From Rhodopirellula sp. SM50 (GTDB lineage: Bacteria > Planctomycetota > Planctomycetia > Pirellulales > Pirellulaceae), in NCBI RefSeq assembly GCF_002289565.1, contig NZ_NTFY01000091.1, forward strand, positions 1 to 50,466: a DNA stretch of 50,466 nucleotides. The letters are read 5' to 3'. The translations under genes were made by a program, and so were the position numbers. Positions 45,167 through 50,466 of the stretch are shown in pieces. The first letter of the stretch is position 1, and each line of letters opens with the position of its first letter. The notes under the pieces were generated by a model. The model was given only the letters and a program-made list of their open reading frames with translations, had not been told where the DNA came from and did no database searches.

Positions 45167-46369
45167 ATGATGCTTTCCAACCAACCCTCTTCGCCACCAC
45201 GATCGATAACCGCCCAGTCCGCGCTGCGACTGTTGGCGGTTGCCCTGTTGACTTGCGTTTCCAGTCCATCGACCTGCACGCTGCACGGTCAAATCCCCGC
45301 GCCGCCGCCGGAGGATCTCGCGCCGTTGCCCGATGACCCGGCCACCATCATGGCCGTCGTGGGCCAATCGCCGATCCTGTGGGGTGACATCCAGCCGAAA
45401 GTCGACGGCCGGATCCAGCAAGTGCTCAAGGAACAAAACCTAAAATTGCCGCCAGAGCAACTTGCCCCGGCGAGAATGAATCTGGCTCGCGGTGCGCTGA
45501 CCCAGGCGATCCAAACCAAGATGATGAGCGAATCGTTCTTGCTGGAACAAGTCGGCACCCAGGCCGCTTCCAAACGCCGCGAAGTCAGTGAGATGATGAC
45601 CAGCCGGGCGCGTCAGATGTTCTTTGAAAACGAGCTGGAAGGTCTCAAAGAAAAATATGAGACGGAAGACCTGACGGAACTTGATGCCAAGCTCCGCGAA
45701 ACCGGAACGTCCTTGCGGGCACGTCAGCGCGAATTCACCGACATGATGCTCGGTCACATGTACATGCGCAGCAAGATCGAAAAAGATCCCACCGTGACGA
45801 TCGCCGAAATCAACGCGGCCTACCAACAAGACATCGATACCTATCGACACCCCGCCAAAGCCCGCTGGGAACAACTCTCGGTGTTGTTCGCCAACCATTC
45901 CTCACGCGAGGACGCGCGGAAATTGATCATTGAAATCGGTCGTGAAGTTCACTTCAACGAGGGCTGGAAAGAGACCGCTCGAAAAAAGAGCGAAGAACCG
46001 TTTGCGGCTGATGGCGGGCAACATGACTGGACGTCCAAGGGTTCGTTGGCGTCCAAGCCGATCGAGGAACAGGTCTTTTCGATCCCCTTGGACAGGATGA
46101 GTGAAATCATCGAAGACGAGCAAGGACTGCACATCGTTCGGGTGCTGGAGCGGAAGGAAGCAGGCGTGACGCCGCTGGCCGAGGTGCAGGACGACATTCG
46201 CGCGCAGATCAAAAAGGAAAAGGTCGCGGCGTCCCAAACCAAGATGATGCAAGAGATGCGCAAGAAGGTGCCCGTCTGGTCGATCTATCCCGACGACGTG
46301 CCCGGCGCGAAACCCCTGCGACCGACCAGCATCGCGACCGGCCCAACTTCCGATTCCGATTTTAGGTGA
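45167..46369 (+). CDS. Exported SurA/PpiC-type peptidyl-prolyl isomerase
   Basis: Starting at ATG 45167 or 45170, the 400-residue product has a signal-type N-terminus (SALRLLAVALLTCVSSPSTC), then VVGQSPILWGDIQPKVDGRI, as in SurA N-terminal domains (about 60-230), and a parvulin-like domain (about 230-340: WEQLSVLFANHSSREDARKL, GSLASKPIEEQVFSIPLDRM, GLHIVRVLERKEAG). It likely helps fold outer-membrane or secreted proteins in the periplasm. The frame is open far upstream only because the antisense of the surface-protein gene has few stops. Confidence 0.87.
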   Translation: MMLSNQPSSPPRSITAQSALRLLAVALLTCVSSPSTCTLHGQIPAPPPEDLAPLPDDPATIMAVVGQSPILWGDIQPKVDGRIQQVLKEQNLKLPPEQLAPARMNLARGALTQAIQTKMMSESFLLEQVGTQAASKRREVSEMMTSRARQMFFENELEGLKEKYETEDLTELDAKLRETGTSLRARQREFTDMMLGHMYMRSKIEKDPTVTIAEINAAYQQDIDTYRHPAKARWEQLSVLFANHSSREDARKLIIEIGREVHFNEGWKETARKKSEEPFAADGGQHDWTSKGSLASKPIEEQVFSIPLDRMSEIIEDEQGLHIVRVLERKEAGVTPLAEVQDDIRAQIKKEKVAASQTKMMQEMRKKVPVWSIYPDDVPGAKPLRPTSIATGPTSDSDFR

Positions 46370-46389
46370 GGCCGTTCGCGACTTTCAAC

Positions 46390-46685
46390 TTGTTCCCAGG
46401 CTCCTGCCTGGGAACACACTGTCACAGAGGCTCCCGCCTCGTGACCACGACCGGCACGTGGCGGGAGCCACGGCCTTGCGTTCCAAGGCGGAGCCTTGGA
46501 ACGAGTTAAGTGGGATAGGCTTCCAGCCTGTCATTACGACCTTGTTCCCAGGCTCCTGCCTGGGAACACACTGTCGCAGAGGCTCCCGCCTCGTGACAAC
46601 GACCGGCACGTGGCGAAAGCCACGGCCTTGCGTTCCAAGGCGGAGCCTTGGAACGAGTTACGTGGGATAGGCTTCCAGCCTGTCG
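46390..46685. repeat. Tandem duplication of a 152-base composite palindromic element
   Basis: Copy one is 46390-46541 and copy two starts at 46542 and runs to about 46685. Each holds a TTCCCAGGC/GCCTGGGAA hairpin, a CGTTCCAAGGC/GCCTTGGAACG hairpin and one GTGGGATAGGCTTCCAGCC half, the same module that forms the inner arm at 50233. The copies differ by a few bases. The gap 46370-46710 contains no gene. Confidence 0.92.
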
Positions 46686-46710
46686 ATCGCGATTCGAATT
46701 CACCCCGTCC

Positions 46711-47364
46711 ATGGCAAGCAGGATGCTTACCCCACACCTTCGAAACGCCACCGGCATCTTATTCGCCCTTGGCGTGTTCATGGTGCTTGGTGGCTGTGGA
46801 CAATTGGCGTATCGATTGGATCGCCGCGCGCCGGAGCAGTTCATTCCCAACCCGTTGGAACTGCCGCCGCTGGACGATCAATTCGTTTGGTCCCAGGTGG
46901 TCGACACGGTGGACGACTACTTTCGGATTTCGCGCGAGCAACCCGTTCAAAACTCCAACAACTTTTTGTTGGACGGGCGTGTCGAGACGTCGTATCGCGT
47001 CGGCGCGTCGGTGTTGGAACCGTGGCGGAAGGACAGCACGGCAGGGTTCGAAGCGTTGCAAAGCACGCTGCAATCGATCCGTCGCAAGGCCACCGTCATC
47101 GTCCGGCCGCGCGGTGCGGGCTACACCGTCGAAGTGATCGTGCAGAAAGATCTTGAAGACACCGATCGAACGCAATACGCAACCGAAACGACGGCGACGC
47201 GGCGTCACGACGGCACGATCGTGCGGCAGGTCGGCGGGGCGGGTGATTCCCCTCAGACATTGGGTTGGATTTCGCTGGGCCGCGACACTTCACTGGAACA
47301 ACGGATTTTGCGGGACATTTTCCAGCGGGTGACCGAACAAGACTCTCGACGTGCCCACCTATAG
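46711..47364 (+). CDS. Lipoprotein of unknown function
   Basis: The 217-residue product starts at ATG 46711 or 46723 and has a signal segment with lipobox (LFALGVFMVLGGC). The mature part reads QLAYRLDRRAPEQFIPNPLE, then VEVIVQKDLEDTDRTQYATE and a C-terminal helical segment. I do not recognise a named family. Text and codon use are protein-like. It may be anchored in a membrane facing the periplasm. Confidence 0.8.
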   Translation: MASRMLTPHLRNATGILFALGVFMVLGGCGQLAYRLDRRAPEQFIPNPLELPPLDDQFVWSQVVDTVDDYFRISREQPVQNSNNFLLDGRVETSYRVGASVLEPWRKDSTAGFEALQSTLQSIRRKATVIVRPRGAGYTVEVIVQKDLEDTDRTQYATETTATRRHDGTIVRQVGGAGDSPQTLGWISLGRDTSLEQRILRDIFQRVTEQDSRRAHL

Positions 47365-47502
47365 CTTTTCTTGGAAACTAATTTTCCGTACCGTCGCCGC
47401 CGATACCAACGCTGCTAAGCGGTCGAGTCGACACCGAGCGTTGGCTCGCGGCCGGGCCATTTGTCGCCCCACATCCGTCCACTTCCCAGTGAATTTGCCT
47501 AT

Positions 47503-47802
47503 ATGATCGGGTTCTCTTCGCAAACCGTCTCATTCGACAGATTTTGCCGACACGTCGAAGCTTACTTGTGCCGGATCGGTCAGTTGGAACCGGGACAATT
47601 CCCGATGACCCGTCGTCAGGTGCTACGGGGAGGAGAATCCTGTGGGCTGTATTTTTGCGTGCACGGCCCGCGGAGTGTGAAATTGACCGCCGTTTACGAC
47701 CATCGCAAGAAAACGACGATCTACTACGGCACCGACGGCGTGCGTCGCAGCCAGGAATCGATCAGCGTGAAGCTGCCTTCTCCTCAGCCGCACTCAGTTT
47801 GA
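47503..47802 (+). CDS. Small conserved-looking protein
   Basis: The 99-residue product starts MIGFSSQTVSFDRFCRHVEA at ATG 47503; TTG 47461 is a less likely start. The centre reads CGLYFCVHGPRSVKLTAVYD and the next strand TTIYYGTDGVRRSQES. It looks like a compact alpha/beta domain. I cannot name it. Its last 41 bases overlap the 3' end of the convergent tsaB, so there is no room for a terminator between them. Confidence 0.7.
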   Translation: MIGFSSQTVSFDRFCRHVEAYLCRIGQLEPGQFPMTRRQVLRGGESCGLYFCVHGPRSVKLTAVYDHRKKTTIYYGTDGVRRSQESISVKLPSPQPHSV

Positions 47803-48475
47803 GGTAGCGGGCCTCCAAAGAGAACGGATCGGCAAAACAGGCCGGCGGCTGGCTGGTGGAGCCGGCGACCAGACCGGCCGCGACCCACCCGACGCCGACC
47901 GCGTCGCAATGTTCGGCGTGATGCAACGATTCGGCGACCTGATCGGCAACAATGGAGCGATCCCCCGCGATCACCCAATCGGAACGGCCCCGTTTTTCGG
48001 CCACCCGCTGGTCCCAATCTTGCTTGGAACAGACCTCGGCGCGATCGTTGCAGCGGTGGATCAAATTGTCGCGGCACAGCTCGTCCCGAGAGAATTCGGC
48101 CGCGAAAACCTGGCGACGGTAAGCGTTGAGTCCGACCAGGACGTTCGCGGCGCCGTTTTCAAGCAGGTTCACCGCCGCGATGGCCGCCAAAGAACCGACC
48201 GGGATCACGGGCACGCCGAGTGCATAGGCGAGTGTTTTGGCCGTCGTGATCGCGATTCGCAGGCCCGTGAACGATCCCGGGCCCACCGCCACCGAGATCG
48301 CGCGGAGGGTGTGCCCGTGGTCCTCGCACCAGCGAAGCGAGGCGTCCAATTGGCAGGCGATGTCTGCGGCGGTCCGTCGCAGGAGGCCGAATCGACAATC
48401 CCACAGCTGGGTTTTGCCGTCCAATACCGCAAGCGATCCGCTGGTTCCGGTGGTTTCAAGTGCGAGCTGAATCAT
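47762..48475 (-). CDS. tsaB: tRNA threonylcarbamoyladenosine biosynthesis protein TsaB
   Basis: The 237-residue product starts MIQLALETTGTSGSLAVLDG at ATG 48475, with VAVGPGSFTGLRIAITTAKTLAYALG typical of TsaB. It is the scaffold partner of TsaD in forming t6A37 on tRNAs reading ANN codons. Its 3' end overlaps the convergent small gene by 41 bases. No tsaD or tsaE lies in the window. Confidence 0.93.
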   Translation of the reverse strand: MIQLALETTGTSGSLAVLDGKTQLWDCRFGLLRRTAADIACQLDASLRWCEDHGHTLRAISVAVGPGSFTGLRIAITTAKTLAYALGVPVIPVGSLAAIAAVNLLENGAANVLVGLNAYRRQVFAAEFSRDELCRDNLIHRCNDRAEVCSKQDWDQRVAEKRGRSDWVIAGDRSIVADQVAESLHHAEHCDAVGVGWVAAGLVAGSTSQPPACFADPFSLEARYLKLSAAEEKAASR

Positions 48476-48649
48476 CAAGGGTCGTAACGAAACTAGAAAT
48501 AATGCGGCGTCCGACGCGCCGATTCGCGTCACTGCCGTGGGATTGTTGCGAAAATTGGATTACCTTTACAATTCGCTGATCCGATGGATTCGTTTAGTAG
48601 AACGCCATTTTAAAACGTCAGCCCTCATTTCTCCGCCAGGACCAACACA

Positions 48650-49417
48650 GTGAAGCGAGCCCTGATCAGCGACATTCACGGCAACCTTGAAGCGCTGCTC
48701 GCGGTTCTGGCCGATATCCGTTCCCAATCGGTTGACGAAATTTACTGCTTGGGGGACATCATTGGCTATGGGCCCAATCCCTGTGAATGCCTGGACCAGG
48801 TGATGAAGAACTGCAAGGTCACGATCCTGGGAAACCATGATCAGGCCGCCTTGTTCGATCCCGACGGATTCAACCCGATGGCCTTGCAGGCGATTTACTG
48901 GACGCGTGACCAATTGGACAACGGTCCCGGTAGCGCCGCCCAGGTCAACGGACGCTGGGACTTCCTCGGCGAATTGCCCCGCTACCATGACGACGATCAA
49001 TTCAAGTTCGTCCACGGTTCGCCACGGGACCCGACCAACGAGTACGTTTTTCCGGAGTACATCTTCGATCAGCGAAAAATGGAAATCCTGTTCGGCAAAG
49101 TCAAGCAATACTGCTTCATGGGACACACCCATCTGCCGGGGATCTTCACCACGAACTGCGAATTCATCCAGCCCGATGAATGCGACTACCATTATCAGCT
49201 GACCAGCGAAAAAGCGATGGTCAACGTCGGCAGCGTCGGCCAGCCGCGGGACGAAGACAATCGGGCGTGCTATGTCATTTTGGACAAAGACGGCCCCAGT
49301 GGCCCCACCGTGACCTACCGCAGAGTCGAATACGACATTGAGACGACAGCGAACAAGATCTACGCCGAAGCCGACTTGTCTGATCAACTCGGCGACCGCA
49401 TCAAACACGGACGTTAA
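48650..49417 (+). CDS. Metallophosphoesterase (first of tandem pair)
   Basis: The 255-residue product starts at GTG 48650 with RALISDIHGNLEALLAVLAD. The calcineurin-like metal ligands are visible: DIHGN, LGDIIGYGP, GNHDQA, VHGSPRDPTNEY, and MGHTHLPG. It is close in type to the YfcE/diadenosine polyphosphatase-like group; the substrate is unknown. The TAA stop is directly followed by the GTG of a paralogue of the same length, so translation is likely coupled. Confidence 0.92.
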   Translation: MKRALISDIHGNLEALLAVLADIRSQSVDEIYCLGDIIGYGPNPCECLDQVMKNCKVTILGNHDQAALFDPDGFNPMALQAIYWTRDQLDNGPGSAAQVNGRWDFLGELPRYHDDDQFKFVHGSPRDPTNEYVFPEYIFDQRKMEILFGKVKQYCFMGHTHLPGIFTTNCEFIQPDECDYHYQLTSEKAMVNVGSVGQPRDEDNRACYVILDKDGPSGPTVTYRRVEYDIETTANKIYAEADLSDQLGDRIKHGR

Positions 49418-50197
49418 GTGACCCGAACCGCGATTCTAAGCGATATTCACGGCAACCTGACTGCGCTCCAGGCCGTGTTGGCGCACGTTCAAACACAACA
49501 GGTCGATCGCATCGTGTGCTTGGGGGACGTCGTCGGTTACGGCCCCCAGCCCTGCGAGTGCCTCGATGTCGTGATGGAGTTCGGGTTCTGTGTGCTCGGC
49601 AACCACGACAGCAGCGCCCTGTTCGATCCCGAAGGCTTCAATGCCGCGGCCGAGCAGGCCATCTTTTGGACGCGGAGCAAACTGGAAAACCATGCCGGGG
49701 CTGCCGCAGGCGACGACCAACAGCCCTCCGCGTCACGACGTCGGCTGGATTTTTTGTGCGGTCTGCCACGAACGATCCGCGAAGAAAACGTCCTGTTCGT
49801 GCACGGGTCACCACGCGGGCCGACCAACGAATATGTGATGCCCGAAGACATCCAGAACAGCAAGAAAATGGAAAAGCTGTTTTCGCTGGTCCCCCATCTG
49901 TGCTTCCAAGGCCACACCCACGTCCCCGGGATTTTTACCACCGACCTGAATTTCATTCGGCCGGGCGAGGTGCCCGAAGGCTACGACGTCAGTGATCCCT
50001 CAGCCCGGTTGATGATCAATGTCGGCAGCGTCGGCCAGCCACGCGATCTGGACCCGCGCAGCTGCTACGTCATCTACGACCAGCAGCAAGTCTTCTTCCA
50101 CCGGGTCGAATACGACATCGAAGACACGATCGCCAAGATCGAAGCCGAAACGGAACTCGACAATTTCCTCGGCTATCGACTCCGCGACGGTCGCTAA
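49418..50197 (+). CDS. Metallophosphoesterase (second of tandem pair)
   Basis: The 259-residue product begins at GTG 49418, with no gap after the previous stop. It repeats all metal motifs: SDIHGNLTALQAVLAH, LGDVVGYGPQPCECLD, GNHDSSALFDPEGF, VHGSPRGPTNEYVMP, and GHTHVPGIFTTDLNF. It has a short insertion with GDDQQPSASRRR around residues 100-111 that the first copy lacks. Ancient duplication is likely. Its TAA lies in the outer arm of a long palindrome. Confidence 0.92.
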   Translation: MTRTAILSDIHGNLTALQAVLAHVQTQQVDRIVCLGDVVGYGPQPCECLDVVMEFGFCVLGNHDSSALFDPEGFNAAAEQAIFWTRSKLENHAGAAAGDDQQPSASRRRLDFLCGLPRTIREENVLFVHGSPRGPTNEYVMPEDIQNSKKMEKLFSLVPHLCFQGHTHVPGIFTTDLNFIRPGEVPEGYDVSDPSARLMINVGSVGQPRDLDPRSCYVIYDQQQVFFHRVEYDIEDTIAKIEAETELDNFLGYRLRDGR

Positions 50198-50311
50198 GTA
50201 ACGAGCGGAATATAAGTGTCGGATCTCTGATAGTGGGATAGGCTTCCAGCCTGTCATTTCGGCATCGACAGGCTGGAAGCCTATCCCACTTATTTTCCGC
50301 TCGTTGCTAAG
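50194..50311. repeat. Nested palindrome B at the 3' end of the metallophosphoesterase pair
   Basis: Inner arms 50233-50255 and 50267-50289 are perfect 23-base complements around 11 bases. Outer arms 50194-50218 and 50287-50311 are near-complementary and hold the stop codon of the upstream gene (TAAGTAACG). The outer arm matches palindrome A in 19 of 25 positions, while the inner arm is a different module. I see no gene in 50198-50466. Confidence 0.88.
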
Positions 50312-50410
50312 TCGCTTCTCGATGAAATCGACAGCCCGCGCACGCCCATCCGCTCCAAGAATGCTTCAACGAGCAGCTCGTTCGGGCAACCCGTTCAGGC
50401 AACCCGTTCA

Positions 50411-50456
50411 GGCAACGCTGTGAAGCATTTTTTAGCGGCAGGGCGCGAGCCCTCCG
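50411..50456. repeat. Dispersed repeat, copy 2 (inverted relative to window start)
   Basis: This is the inverted partner of 75-120, with three mismatches in 46 bases. The upstream sequence also has a short GTTCAGGCAACCC direct repeat. Confidence 0.8.
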
Positions 50457-50466
50457 GTGTTGTGGC

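Overview
The window reads as chromosome of a planctomycete of the Pirellulaceae type (Rhodopirellula or Stieleria relatives). This is inferred from family content, not from a marker gene. The pointers are a secreted protein with a LEDRRLL-type N-terminal motif and dockerin-like repeats, a metallophosphatase/multihaem cytochrome lipoprotein, a DUF1573 protein, many lipoproteins, weak Shine-Dalgarno sites and a high density of palindromic and minisatellite repeats. I see no insertion sequence, phage, CRISPR array or rRNA. There is one tRNA (Val, anticodon GAC).

Layout. From 198 to 11863 nine minus-strand genes run nearly end to end: Uma2-like protein, LRR lipoprotein, Xaa-Pro peptidase, accB, accC, a WecA/MraY-type sugar-phosphate transferase, an O-antigen ligase/polymerase-like membrane protein, a DUF1573 protein and a tetrahaem lipoprotein. 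Fatty-acid initiation and envelope polysaccharide functions therefore appear to share transcription. From 12063 to 14948 the plus strand carries a DacZ-like diadenylate cyclase candidate followed by cmoA and cmoB (tRNA U34 modification). glyA and a single-domain response regulator (minus) diverge from a large secreted zinc protease (plus).

From 20.5 to 26.5 kb lie a GNAT acetyltransferase, a family-2 glycosyltransferase, a DUF900 alpha/beta-hydrolase lipoprotein, a STAS protein and two tiny membrane proteins, separated by repeat-rich gaps. tRNA-Val and a 1,106-residue hybrid histidine kinase converge with only 4 bases between them. From 30.6 to 38 kb are membrane proteins, a thioredoxin/TPR lipoprotein with a long Glu/Ala tail, a small protein, an orphan TAXI-type binding protein with a ten-copy SAPNQ tail and a PilT-like ATPase.

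At 38.1 to 41.7 kb a membrane protein and a winged-helix regulator lie behind a consensus promoter whose -10 box overlaps a perfect 19-bp palindrome. A related site precedes ispH, which overlaps a radical SAM gene by 4 bases. The rest holds a surface protein, a SurA/PpiC-type isomerase, a lipoprotein, a small conserved-looking ORF, tsaB and two tandem metallophosphoesterases.

The most interesting signals are the shared palindrome in the regulator/ispH region, the diadenylate cyclase with RHW in place of RHR, and a family of nested palindromes whose outer arm contains the stop codon of the neighbouring gene while the inner arm is exchanged. A 15-16 bp minisatellite also occurs both between genes and as an in-frame protein tail. 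All family calls come from reading motifs; no database search was possible.
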